Shown in pieces: positions 35,801 to 46,650 of a stretch of DNA of 64,000 nucleotides (position 1 is its first letter; each line of letters begins with the position of its first letter). Position numbers and translations under genes: made by a program. Under the pieces are notes generated by a model that worked only from the letters and a program-made list of their open reading frames with translations, was not told where the DNA came from and did no database searches. Origin of the DNA: Nematostella vectensis (Eukaryota; Cnidaria; Anthozoa; Actiniaria; Edwardsiidae); NCBI RefSeq assembly GCF_932526225.1, contig NC_064040.1, positions 16,973,994 through 17,037,993 of the forward strand. Direction: 5' to 3'.

Positions 35801-37915
35801 TCCTCGTAGCCCCATGATCACAATGCTCTGCTCGTAGGATTGTGTCCTGGTATTTGTTAAGTTATCTAAATGTTATATAAATAATTGAACAGAAGACGTC
35901 GGGGAGACGGCGAATTTGGAGTTAATTCAAGATGCATCGGGATGACTCCTAAAAATACTTCTTTACCTAGGCATTTTCAGAGTCTATGTTTTGTTTTTTT
36001 AATACAAGAAGGCCTTTATTTTTCTTTGATTTACGATATTTATAGATGAATGAACTTTAATTCTTTACGCAAACGTTTATGCCTAGTGCACACTAGCAAC
36101 ATAACAACATAGCGACACGGGCGCGCGCACTTTGTTTAGCCCGACATAACGACATGGACATCATGACATAACAGAAAAAACATGTTTTTTTTCTTATGTC
36201 GTTATGTCCATGTCGTTATGTCGAAGATAAGAGTGCGCGTGCCCATGTCGTTATGTCGATATGTCGCTAGTGTGCACTAGGCATTAGAAATCTTGTCACT
36301 CAAGAAACCTTTGTCACTGGAGTAAGATTTACTTCGTTAAAAAGACTTTCAACCTTTTATTTGTGAAATACCTGTCTTAATAACCACAATATCGGTGTGA
36401 ATATAATGGTATTAAGTTCTGGATGTATCTTTTTCATTAGAAAGCAATTGGAAGAGAATTGTGGGTTGTAAACACAGATTTAAGATTGATTGTTGTTTTA
36501 ATTTGCGAATCAGCGCTGTGAAAACTTTTACTGGGAAAGTTGATCGCCTAAAATCACGTACTCTATGCATTTCAATGTCTTTAATGTCCGAAGAACGGTT
36601 GATTGGATCCAGGGTACTGTATGGAAGATCATTATCGTTAAAAAGAAAGGTATTTTCATTCAGTCAAAAAGATTTCCATAACAGCCTTTGCCGGTTCACA
36701 TCGCTCAAGATGTGATCGCGTGTAAGACTCGTGTTGCTAGGATACGTGAGCGCTAGCCAATCAGAGGCGTATCTACAAATAACTGCTTGTTCTAAAAATA
36801 GTTTTTACGGACGTCATCATTGGAACATACCCTAATACGGGGGATTCGTTCTCTTACATCATGGTCTTTTGCTACCACAGCATACCCATAACAAGCTACC
36901 ACAGCATACCCATACCTGACGCGATATAAGCCGCCCTCTTTCTCCCGCTACTTCAAGTATGTAATTAACAATGAACATCTGCGCGTTCCACATTTGGTTT
37001 TGTGCTTATACATCGGTTCAGAGGTAGCAAGGGCGCGGGCAAGGACGTCTGTTGGTGTGCTTATTCGCACTTGACGTTAAAAACGCCCGGTTATATAAGG
37101 TCTATGAAGACGTCTGCATTTTTCCTTAGTTTTACGCTATGACTTTAGAACTTCTCAGAATACTAAGGTCTAAGACGCCTTAGTCCTCTCGAGCATAAAA
37201 TCGGCCGTGCCTGGTTTTCTCGGTTTGCGATTTTGAAAGCTTTAAGGTGCTTAAAATCTTGTGTTAGTGAAACTGCATTGTGTCGTGCTGTCTTGCTGTA
37301 GTCGACCCGTAGCCGGGGGGGGGGGGGGGGGGGGGGGGGGTCGGAATCCCCCATCCCACTGGACCATATGGTCCGAGAAATTGGTCCAAGAACATCTTAT
37401 CGATTTTGTTATTGTCTTTTACTTTGTTTCAGTCAACATTTCAGTGCGCATCGTCATACTGGTCAGACAAGCTTGAGTACAATCCAGACTCAGGAAAAAC
37501 GGGTTTTGACAAGAACGAGACAAAGTTATCAACGTTCTGGGGAGTTTCCTTCGAGAACCTCTGCCTCGGAATGAGCTACAGTGGTGGCTTGCGTCACGGT
37601 CTACTGACCTACCGGGCGACCTCCCTCTATGACGTCATAGCTGATGGAACTTACAGGGGAACAACCGCTGGCCGCGCCATGTGGTTTGGTCTGCTAGCGG
37701 GCTCCTCTCTGCAGAACAACTGCAATCGCGAGGGTTTTAATCCGTTAGGGAGAATTCGACTTGGAATCATGTCGAATCAAGAGAATGATTGCAATTCACC
37801 GGATAGTTATATTGGTTTTGGATATGGAAGTCTAGCCTCGGGAAATTCATGCCATCTTACATGTAACAACGGAGAGAAAACCATTTACACTTTCGGGTAC
37901 ATATTCGTAAAGTAG
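32842..37915 (+). CDS. Secreted PAN-EGF-fibrinogen-like protein, 5' end not found
   Basis: Probable extracellular matrix or recognition protein. Exons are 32842-33053 (PAN/apple-like; cysteines in LIDCCHHC, GC, LCALINH, VCAETRAG), 33473-33605 (EGF-like: NGGTCVPDC, CQC, LC), 34128-34167 (SCKDILEKT), 34599-34722 (VYCHMSSICGSGGWTLVMKI, the start of a fibrinogen-C-like fold) and 37433-37915 (STFQCASSYW to YIFVK, TAG). Phases join, giving 329 residues from the first visible exon. The first visible exon needs one base from an earlier exon, so the signal peptide exon is missing, perhaps upstream of the retrotransposon. The architecture resembles cnidarian skeletal-organic-matrix-like proteins. The exact function is unknown. 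Confidence 0.8.
33587..33666 (+). repeat. 40-bp duplication spanning the EGF exon donor
   Basis: TTATGTAATGGCTGGACAG plus GTGAGGATAAAACAATTAAC is repeated once. Donors are at 33606 and 33646. The second copy has GTGAGA and one further change. Confidence 0.92.
33972..34007 (+). repeat. 36-bp direct repeat, copy 1
   Basis: It starts TTTTCTCGGTTTGCGATTTT and is identical to 37215-37250. A run of about 17 C follows shortly after. Both copies are in introns of the PAN-EGF-fibrinogen-like gene. Confidence 0.9.
34786..35575 (+). repeat. 24-bp minisatellite, about 33 copies
   Basis: Units of CTACCACAGCATACCCATAA plus CTAG/CTAT/CTGA/CTAA lie in the intron before the last exon of the PAN-EGF gene. 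Two more units lie at 36872-36917, beyond an inserted element. Because 24 is a multiple of 3, the minus strand stays open (repeating VVxSYGYA), which creates a spurious long ORF. Confidence 0.95.
35576..36871. mobile_element. 1.3-kb inverted-repeat transposon inserted in the 24-bp array
   Basis: The ends are about 32-bp inverted repeats starting CAAGAGACCATGATG (left) and CAAAAGACCATGATG (right, complement). The 24-bp array resumes directly after the right end, and CTACCAC flanks both sides, consistent with a 7- or 8-bp target duplication. The left third holds a minus-strand open frame (about 35577-35865) with lysine-rich and CC-containing sequence, not recognised as a transposase. A smaller foldback element is nested inside. 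Confidence 0.7.
36080..36283. mobile_element. 204-bp foldback MITE with TTA flanks
   Basis: Arms of about 50 bp are near-complementary, beginning TGCCTAGTGCACACTAGC and ending GCTAGTGTGCACTAGGCA. Inner segments are rich in GACATAACGACATGG and its complement. TTA on each side suggests a 3-bp duplication as made by PIF/Harbinger elements. Confidence 0.8.
37215..37250 (+). repeat. 36-bp direct repeat, copy 2
   Basis: Identical to 33972-34007. About 65 bases downstream is a run of about 24 G (37317-37340). Confidence 0.9.
37317..37340 (+). other. Poly-G run
   Basis: About 24 consecutive G in the intron, 93 bases before the last exon of the PAN-EGF gene. A similar G run lies at 41161-41175 in the MMP gene and a C run at 34013-34030. 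These can form G-quadruplexes and are assembly-fragile. Confidence 0.85.
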
Positions 37916-38218
37916 GAGTACGGACACGACTGAAAAAGAGCAACAAAGGAAAGAATTAGGCCAATCATAGAAGCATTACCAATTACGTACACCGAAAGAG
38001 TTAGTGACTTCAGAAGTAACTCGACGGCTGTAAGCATTTGTTTAGCCTGGAACGTTAGCTTAGCAGGGAAGCTTGAAATGCTCTGTAGTACTAAGACATC
38101 AGTTGATCAATATATGATGACCACTGGACGTTTTACCCCACATCAGGTGACGCATTATAGGTTCGAGTTGCTTTTTTTTAGTTAACCAACTACAGAAACA
38201 AGGCCTACAATTTAAAAA

Positions 38219-38224
38219 AATAAA
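38219..38224 (+). terminator. Poly(A) signal of the PAN-EGF-fibrinogen-like gene
   Basis: AATAAA lies 304 bases after the stop codon and directly before a strong hairpin. Confidence 0.5.
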
Positions 38225-38237
38225 CACGCTGTCCTTC

Positions 38238-38296
38238 CCTGCTAGCAGAGGCCTCTTTTCTCTGTATTTCAGAGAAAAGAGGCCTCTGCTAGCAGG
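38238..38296. repeat. Perfect 27-bp hairpin, 5-base loop
   Basis: The left arm 38238-38264 (CCTGCTAGCAGAGGCCTCTT then TTCTCTG) is exactly complementary to 38270-38296, with loop TATTT. It begins 14 bases past the AATAAA. Confidence 0.95.
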
Positions 38297-38299
38297 AAA

Positions 38300-40315
38300 A
38301 CGCTGTCCCTTAGCGGCAGCTGAATTTGAATCACCTCAAAAGTCTTACAATATGGATGAAAAGTGGTCTTGTTCTTGAGCCATATCAATTGCGTTACATG
38401 TCCTCACTAAAAGATCTCAATAGAACCTTCAACAATTTTTCTATATCCATTAAATTTCGCGAGATCAAAGTTCGCGGTCTTTATTTTTCGCGAGTCTTTT
38501 AGTTCACAAATATTTTTAAATCGCGAAATACGCGCGCGATTTGACTGATAATTTAGAGCGGATTGTGACAATGCGGCTTTAAGCAGAATAAGGAACACGG
38601 CCATATACTGCTCATTATAGCGCCTTTATTTATATAAGCGCCCCGCTTCGAATCATTAGCGCTACCCATAAGGCGCAAAATTAGATGAGCTCCCCTTTCC
38701 AAAATGCGCCCCCTCCCCCTCCAACAAGATTAGAAAATGGAGAGTTTTTTGTCACTATGTTTTTGCGACATAATACGAACAGATTTTGTTGAAATTGTTT
38801 TTGTTCAATATATATTTCTTACTCATTTAGAGCTGAAAACAACATTTACGGTTTTGTTTTGAATTCATAAGCGCGAGCTCGAACAGATTTCTCAGAATCG
38901 CACCAAGGATACAACCAAACATAGGGATTTGGCGGTGTCTTATTTCCCTTTTCTTTTCATCTTACTTTTGAAGATCTAAAATGTAAGATTTAGACGTGAA
39001 AGCAAATGTAAAGTCATTCGGGTGCTCGCCACTCCTATTTCCTGTCTGTTTTCTGATGTCACCAGCGTTTACAGGAGCAATTTTCAGCTCGCTCTATGAA
39101 CATTGGAAGCATGATTGTTGCAGTGTTGAAAAAGAATAAAGAATATTGTCTTAAAAGGTTTGGGTCTGTTTAATATATGGCGTCATTGCGGTATCCCTTT
39201 TAAAACGGTTCCCCTCTCAACCAATCAAACCACGCGTACCATCTCGATTATACGTATACTACAAGTGTAAGTACGAGAAGATAGAGTGGTTTTCAGAAAC
39301 CTGGTCTGGCTTGACTATTACACATTAACAATTTCATTTTGTTGCCCGGGATTTTGAAAACCACCACCAAAGTACTGGATAAAGGAAAAGAAGGACAAAA
39401 GTCAATTTATTGACCAATAGTAAATATAATGATTTGTAAACAAGCTTGATTGTATTGTATTGTATTCAAAGAATGACAAAGGTTATTTTTCATAAAAAGA
39501 CTTATTTAGTTGCATTTGTCTTTATTTCACTTTTTATTTCATTTTTGATAGTTTTGAAACAGCTGGTCATTAAAAAAAAAGCATTTTCATAAAATCAGTC
39601 GTCAATATTCCTCTTTTGGAACCGGGGTTTCAGTCAGTATTCCCAAATGCCAACACCTCTTTGTAAGTAAGTGTCTCAGTGATTACCGAATTGTAATCTT
39701 CGGTCATTTTTATTGATGCTACACTGATGAACCAGCTGATGAAAAGTTTATTGAGATCTTGAAACACCATTGATAAAACCTGCCACAAATATATTTTTTC
39801 ATCGTGGCCTGTATTTACGTAACTTGGTTGTCTTGTTTTAACAGACAAAAAAAGGTAATACAAAGGTTGCTTTTGTCCATTTTGATTTTAAGTGTATCTT
39901 TCTGTTCTGAAAAGAGGATTAAATAATTAATACAATAATTCCTGTTAGTAAAAAAATAATGCTTTGATAAAAACTGCGTCAATCAGCCCTCTTTGTATCA
40001 AAGTCCTGTAATAATGTCAAAAAGTGAATAATAATGTTTAAATGTTTTTTTAATGTCTTATAATAATACACCGCACCAGCTGATAAGCAATTCATTATTA
40101 CCTTGCAACTTTGATGAAAACATGTACACAAACCTTTAGATCATTGTAAATAAAAGTCATAGCCGGCCCTTGCCTTTGTTTGGAGAACACAATCTTGAAT
40201 GGATACCGATTGCCAGCTGAAATGATGCCAAATGGTACTTAAAGCGGACGTTTGATGAGAAGATAAAGAGTTACTGGTCAACAAAAGTATAAGCGACCGT
40301 TAACTGATACCTGGT
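38300..40315. other. Intergenic, no recognised gene
   Basis: A/T-rich, with a segment of GCGCCCC-type short repeats at 38610-38720 and an isolated AATAAA near 39136. Short ORFs (such as 39630-39863 minus) have no recognisable domain. Confidence 0.5.
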
Positions 40316-40319
40316 GAAG

Positions 40320-43300
40320 ATGAAGTTGCTGACTTGTGTCGGGTTCCTGGCTTGCGCAATGCTGGTCTCTGCCGATGAAGAGGAAATGGCTCTGGTAAAT
40401 AGCCTTTTTATGGTCCGATACACCAAAACACATATACTTTTTTTTCTGTTCATTTTGCTTAGAGATGTGTTACATATATAGATTCTATATCTGAAAATTT
40501 ATGTGTTTTTTTTTATTAGAGTAATATCTATCCCTTTTTCATATCCTGCATAATTTAAAAACACATCCATTCCCAGTTTCGTGCCTCAGAACCGTATAAA
40601 AGGGTCTTAATTTACGCAGTGGCTATATGTCCGACAGTTGGGAAAGGTCCGATGTTTTATCCGTTAACCGTAAATCAGTCCTTGTTGGATTTCTGTTCGT
40701 GTGTCAATAAGAATTTTATTTTCTAGTTTTTATAATTTTGTACTGTATCCGGTCGCGATCTTAAAGTTCCATCAGCTCCACTTACGCCTTTGTTTGTCAC
40801 CCATTTGATAAAAATGGTGTTATACTTTCTTTATATACTTCTTGTGATGCCTTTTGGAATTGACAATACTAAACTTCTCCTTGTTTCTCCTAGAAATATC
40901 TGAACCAGTACAACTACATCTCCAACAGCCGCTCGGGGAATCAGGATGTTGAAACCGCAATCAAGAACTTTCAGCGGTTTGCTGGTCTAGAGGTGACTGG
41001 AGAGTTGGACGACGCCACTATCGCACAGATGAAGATGCCTCGATGCGGAGATGCTGACGTGGACGATAATGGAGACCGAGTACGAAGGTAACGTGGGGGA
41101 GGGGGGAAACGTGAGCGCAGCTTAAAGAAAGTGAGAGCATTCGAGTGCATTTTTTTTTTTGGGGGGGGGGGGGGGGTGAGGGTAAGGCGGTTAGGGGGTA
41201 AGGAGAGATGCAAGTGTGCAGCTGACGGAAGCGTGCGAGCGAAATAGAAGAAGGGAGAGAGGGTTCAATAGGGGGGGTGGGGGGGTTATAGGGATGGGTT
41301 GACAAGTGTGTGCGATGATAGCCCACATAGAAATAACTTACTTGCTACCGAGCGCAAGGTCAAGGTTACGTTCAAGGTCAAATTCAAAGTTAACTGTTTC
41401 ATGGGCACACAGAACACAGTAGGGCAGACAATGGTATATAAGTTGCATTTAAAGTACAAATACAATAACAAATATTCACCCAAGAAGCCGAGGTGTTCAA
41501 TCAGGATACAGACCGAGTATGCTTCAAGGGGGCTAGGAGTCAGGGTGGAGGAGAGAGAATGTCTTGCGGGAAGTCTGGGAAATGCGCTGTTAAGGAAATA
41601 GAGGCCAAAGCTCAGGGGAATGGTCTGGGGTTTACAATATAAAAAAATAATGATTTGTCCCCCTCCAGGTACAAGCTTGGTAGCAAGTGGAATAAGAATG
41701 CTCTGAAGTACCATCTGTCTTATGGCAAGGATCTTCCCAACTCTGTACAGGACCGTGTGTTCGAAAAGGCTCTTAAATTCTGGTCTGATGGGTCCGCACT
41801 AAGCTTCTCTCGAGTGAGCGATGTGAGCAAGGCAGATCTTAAGATAAGGTAAGTTATATTTTTGTAAATACTAAGATTACCAGAATAGATCTTATAGAAA
41901 CACCTAGCGCACCTTGCATGACTACTTGTACATAGATTACAGTGTCTTTCTGTAAAAGGGGATTGAGTCCACAGTTACCAAAACACAAACACATATAAAA
42001 ATACATACATGAAAGTACATACAAGTTTATTATTCGAAAACGTTTGACTCAGCATTCAACTGCGAAGAGAAACTTTAGAAACAACGATTTCTTACGATGG
42101 CCGTCAGTTTCTTGCAAACACCCATATCGTGAGGTCGAAATGCGTCACTTCTTATAATGACGCATGCCCTGTTCATCAGCGCGCTATTTTTAAACGTAGC
42201 GACAAAAGCTACAGAATTCAATGACATTTTCAAAAAAGTTATATCTTATTGTAAAAAAATCGCATTTGATATTTGTTCTCTTTTACTTGCTAAGTAATTA
42301 AAGGAATTCTCTGCCTTATTTGATGTGAACTTAACTTATTTAAGACATTTTCCCGTCATGTCATGAGTGGGTTCGTTGCCCTATTCATACGCGGGATGAA
42401 TCTTTTTTATAGAATACCAATGAAAAATTCGTACGTCTTGTTGAACTAACACCATTCTAATACCACTTGTTGTGGCTATCTTAGCTTTGGATCTAGGTCA
42501 CACAATGGGCCCGGTGAGTCCAGGTGCGGCTCTCCGTTTGACGGGCCCGGTAGAGTACTCGCGCATGCGTACTTCCCCTCTAATGGAAGATGTCACTTTG
42601 ACGAGGACGAGAGGTACACTGATGGGGCCTCCTCGGGCATCAACCTCTTGTGGGTAGCCACTCACGAGTTTGGCCACGCCCTCGGTTTACACCACAGCGA
42701 CGTGAGAAATGCTGTCATGTACCCATACTATACCGGGTATAAGCCAGGCTTTGGGCTACAGGAAGACGACATTAAAGGCATTCAGGCGCACTACGGTAAG
42801 TCATTTTATAGGCGCACTAGGATAAGTCATTTTATAGGCGCACTACGGTAAGTCATTTTATAGGCGCACTACGGTAAGTCATTTTATAGGCGCACTACGG
42901 TAAGTCATTTTATAGGCGCACTACAGTAAGTCATTTTATAGGCGCAAGACGGTAAGATATGTTACAGGCTTACTATGGTATAAGATATTTTACAGGCTTA
43001 CTATACCAATATATTTTACAGGCTTCTTATGGTATAAGATATATAACAGGCTTACTATGGCAAAAGATACATTAAAGGCCTGCTATGGTAAGATATAAGG
43101 TATACATATCTTACCATAGCAGGCATTTAATGTATCTTTTGCCATAGTAACCCTGTTATAAGGCGCCAAAATGCCGTGAGGTTGACGATCATATATTATG
43201 AATAACAAAGATATCTTGTGATTTTAGAATTGTCAAAAGTATAGTTAAGTATGGTTATTTGTATTGATTTTTTTTTGCACGATAATATTTCAATAAACTG

Positions 43301-43522
43301 TAAAAGCCATCAAGTCATGTTTAATTCTCTAAGTTCTATAGCTAATATAAATGCCTGCTTTTTTCTGACCGCATACCATGTTTTATAGGTAAGAACGGTA
43401 GCGGCGGTTCATGCGAAGATGACTCTCAGTGGGCCAATCACTGCAAAAATTATTGGACAAAATACTGTAGTTATAACAAATTCGTACAGGAGAACTGCAA
43501 AAAGACATGCAACAAGTGCTAG
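40320..43522 (+). CDS. Secreted matrix metalloproteinase with C-terminal ShKT domain
   Basis: Zinc endopeptidase of the extracellular matrix. Exons are 40320-40394, 40894-41087, 41669-41848, 42485-42795 and 43389-43522 (TAG), giving 297 residues. Residues 1-18 form a signal peptide (MKLLTCVGFLACAMLVSA). The propeptide ends in the cysteine switch PRCGDADV (74-81). RVRR (87-90) is a furin-type cleavage site. The catalytic domain carries HEFGHALGLHH (210-220) and the Met-turn VMYP (227-230). There is no hinge or hemopexin domain. Instead, residues 262-297 hold six cysteines in ShKT spacing (C262, 272, 280, 290, 294, 297). The start ATG is the first in frame and gives the signal peptide. MMP plus ShKT is a known cnidarian arrangement. 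The ShKT part is a domain here, not a free toxin. Confidence 0.95.
42785..42960 (+). repeat. 26-bp array, about 7 units, from the MMP exon 4 donor
   Basis: Each unit holds the exon end GGCGCACTACG plus GTAAGTCATTTTATA. Copy 2 has lost the donor (AGGATAAG) and copy 6 has CAGTAAG; the others are intact. Beyond 42960 the units decay into ACAGGCTTACTATGGTATAA repeats. Confidence 0.95.
43052..43150. repeat. 43-bp inverted repeat in MMP intron 4
   Basis: The arms 43052-43094 and 43108-43150 are complementary with one mismatch, around a 13-base spacer. They include the decayed array sequence (TTACTATGGCAAAAGATACA). The hairpin therefore formed from an end of the splice-donor-derived array. Confidence 0.93.
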
Positions 43523-43839
43523 GATAGTAAAGGTGAGGAAGGGCATCTTTCAAAGGGTATTGATAGAGTAATTTCTTAAAAGATACTTTAATCATGTTAT
43601 TTTATAGTGAAAAGGGTAAAGTTTAAGATGGTGTATGCATATAGTTAAAAGAAGATGGATAGGGTGCTTAGGAGTTGGTAAAGGGCCACCTTTTCTAATT
43701 CGAACGTGGTATATGAAACACCGCTGTTTTGATGTTTTCTCGTGGTTAAGCCATAGATGACACTTTTTTGTTTTCTTTTCTTTTTTCACAGGTGATGACC
43801 GCGCAAGGATGGTGAATCATATTTTGCACTGGAAAAAAC

Positions 43840-43845
43840 AATAAA
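43840..43845 (+). terminator. MMP poly(A) signal
   Basis: AATAAA after the MMP stop, followed by a T-rich stretch (TTCTATTTTTTGT). A small intron with CACAG acceptor at about 43792 may lie in the 3' UTR. Confidence 0.6.
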
Positions 43846-43879
43846 GATTATTGAGCGAAGCTTCTGTTCTATTTTTTGT

Positions 43880-44466
43880 AACTACCTAGTACGCCCCATC
43901 CTTTAGGCTTGCCATAAATGCTAAAACATAGATAACTACCTAGTACGCCCCATCCGTTAGGCTTGCCATAAATGCTAAAACATAGATACATATGTAGTAC
44001 GCCCCATCCGTTAGGCTTGCCATAAATGCTAAAACATAGATACATACCTAGTACGCCCCATCCGTTATGCTTGACATAAATGCTAAAACATAGATACATA
44101 CCTAGTACGCCGCATCGCGTTAGGCTTGCCATAAATGCTAAAACATAGATAACTACCTAGTACGCCCCATCCGTTAGGCTTGACATGAATGCTAAAACAT
44201 AAATAACTACCTAGTACGCCTCATCCGTTAGGCTTGCCATAAATGCTAAAACATAGATAACTACCTAGTACGCCCCATCCGTTAGGCTCGCCATAAATGC
44301 TAAAACATAGATACATACCTGGTACGCCCCATCCGTTAGGCTTGCCATAAATGCTAAGACATAGATAACTACCTAGTACGCCCCATCCGTTAGGCTTGCC
44401 ATAAATGCTAAAACATAGATAACTACCTAGTACGCCCCATCCGTTAGACTTGCCATAAATGCTAAA
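43880..44466 (+). repeat. 54-bp minisatellite, about 11 copies
   Basis: Units contain CTACCTAGTACGCCCCATCC, GTTAGGCTTGCCATAAATGC and TAAAACATAGATAA. The array starts about 35 bases past the MMP poly(A) signal and contains no exon sequence that I can identify. Confidence 0.95.
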
Positions 44467-44474
44467 AATACATA

Positions 44475-44950
44475 TAGATATAATAATAATAATAATCGTT
44501 TATTTCAACGCTATTGCAGCATAAGGGCTGAATTACAGCGCTGTCAGGAACACATAAATATGTACTAAGGGACAAAAAATATATATAACATGGTGAACTC
44601 ACAGCTAGCGATATCTCATTGTTACAAATGTAATGAAACGTTCAGTTTTTGCTCGACTCCAGTCCATCCTCTCAGTGCCCGATCTGGGGCTGTAACCACG
44701 TGATACAATGTTGCTCGACTCCAGTCCATCCTCTCAGTGCCCGATCTGAGGCTGTAACCACGTGATACAATGTTGCCGGAGGGATGCAGGCGCTTAATAG
44801 GCTCAAGCTCTTTGGAGCCAGCAATAAACCTCTCGGAAATTTGATCCGTAAGAGAAGACCGGCGGACTGGAGGCCAGACTGGTAGTCGAGTTCTGGGAAA
44901 ATTATCTTAATGGCTCTTTTTTGTACCCTAAACCTATTTGACCTAAACCT
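44475..44950 (-). mobile_element. 5'-truncated non-LTR (CR1/L2-like) retrotransposon 3' end
   Basis: On the minus strand a reading frame carries VQKRAIKIIFP, typical of the C-terminus of CR1/L2-clade reverse transcriptases, and the element ends AATAAACG followed by ATT repeats, the usual 3' tail. A 62-bp internal duplication (GCTCGACTCCAGTCCATCCT at 44651 and 44713, plus strand) shifts the frame. The clade is inferred from a short match. Confidence 0.6.
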
Positions 44951-45581
44951 ATTTGAAATGTGTCGAACCCTCAGTGCTTCATGGGTATCAAATAATAAAA
45001 AAAAAAGCGTAAATAAAATTAAACACGGGTTGAGAAAGCTTTAGCATTCTTTATCTACCCCAAACCCCTTCAACGTTAACCATGAACCACTGCGGGTTAC
45101 GATGCATTTCGCGGGGGGTGCAACCTTAATTGAAATAGGTGTATTCGTCAAATCCACGTGTACGTAATACGTGTACGTATTCGTCAAATCCACGTGTACG
45201 TAATCATGTTTTGGCCGGAAGAGTACACCTTTTCATGTACGGAGAAAAAACAAAATTTGAAGAGGCATAATAATTTTTTTGAGCCCAGCCGGGACGTAAA
45301 ATTACCCGCGGAGCTGGCATGCTCGAGGGTCCCGCGCTTTTTTACTCGGCCATGAAGCGCTAGCGACGAAAACAAGAAAAACAGGGCAAGAGCGGTAGAA
45401 ACAGCGACTAATAGGTTAAACTCTGATAATAGACCACGTATTTCCTTATAATTTGGATTAAATGTGCCTTGTTTTCGACGCGCTCTATCTGTTACTGTCA
45501 AGTTACGTTGTGTAACCCAAGCTACTATCCCGTGGCACGCGAACAGTCCGACGCACTAGCCGAAACGTGCCCGACGGCCCG

Positions 45582-45612
45582 ACTCATAAAAAAAGAGCTA
45601 TTTTTTATGAGT
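45582..45612. repeat. Short hairpin ACTCATAAAAAA / TTTTTTATGAGT
   Basis: 12-base perfect arms around a 7-base loop in intergenic DNA upstream of the RNA-binding gene. Confidence 0.7.
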
Positions 45613-46593
45613 TCGGGGTAGTAGCTCGGATTACTTAAAGTCCATATAACCTTTCGGAGTTGATAGACTTTGTCAATCCTTTATATTTTCATCTTCCAAA
45701 TGAAATGTGGTTCTTATGGACTCTATAAAACACGCGTTCGCGCGAATAACTCAAATCTGTAATATTGGGGTATTTTGGTCAACCTTCGGAAAAAGGCCGT
45801 GAACTGAAAGGCCGGGGTCCAGTCATTTGTGACGTAGATCGAGATGTCAACCAAATTACATGAGAAAACATATGCGCGCGCTAAACCGGTTCCCGTCTTC
45901 ATGTCTTCTTAGTTATTGCTGAAGAACGTTGTGTGGTTACAACTTTTACCGTCATCTTTATATCTCAACCTGGTAGTCAAGTGATTATTTAACTTCAGGA
46001 AACAAATCAGCAAAATTTAGCAGATAGTTTTTTAGTCTTTGAATTGTTTTTGCATTGTGCGCGCGCTGCATTCGCAATCAAGAATGACGACATTCTCACG
46101 AGCGCGCACTGTTTTCGAAACATACAACAAAACGATGTTTTCTTTTTTCGCATACAATTCTCGACTATAAATTATTCTTCGCTTCATTGTGGGTAGCATT
46201 GTAATAGAAAACAATTCACCAATATTTTGTGGCATTGCCGTCTCTGAATTTTAACGGATTTAAGGAAAATACGTTGTTTAAGATTTTCCCGCCAAAACTT
46301 GGAATTATTCACTCGATTCAATCTCCTTTTGCGCGGCCAGGAAAATTTTCAAAGATCTGTAGAAAATTCAAAATTTCAATCAAATTTAATTGCCTTTTCA
46401 GAATTTGAAAGTTCATCTATGCTTTGTTTTGGCTGATATAAGTGAAAGGTTTTAAGAACTTTAACGTAACTCAACCGGGTTTTCTAATGGAAGGGGAAGA
46501 GCGCGTTCGCTGTTCCTACCGCCCTTGACAGGGTGCATGCTGGTCCTCCACTTGCAGTGCATTCTGGGTGCGTTCTTATACACGAGGAATCCG

Positions 46594-46606
46594 CGCCATC
46601 TTGGAA
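46594..46606 (+). promoter_or_regulatory. YY1-type site in the 5' region of the RNA-binding gene
   Basis: GCCATCTTGGAAG, matching the YY1 core CCATCTTGG, lies about 50 bases before the start codon, a common position in TATA-less housekeeping genes. Activity is inferred from the motif alone. Confidence 0.35.
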
Positions 46607-46650
46607 GGTTCACGTTTATCGCACAAACTATTCAGCCAAACCCTTTCAGA

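Noticed and set aside
34772-35821. 349-residue minus-strand ORF
   Set aside because: Most of it is the 24-bp minisatellite read in its open frame. Only the part right of 35577 has non-repeat sequence, which I report as a separate question.
37163-37354. Minus-strand ORF with a proline run
   Set aside because: Created by the poly-G tract; no supporting sequence.
43389-43522. Stand-alone ShK toxin gene
   Set aside because: The six-cysteine segment is the last exon of the metalloproteinase, in frame and phase; it has no signal peptide of its own.
46525-46650. Upstream in-frame ATG extending the RNA-binding protein by 42 residues
   Set aside because: The extension lacks the composition of the protein, and ATG 46651 (AGAATGGCGG) has the better context.
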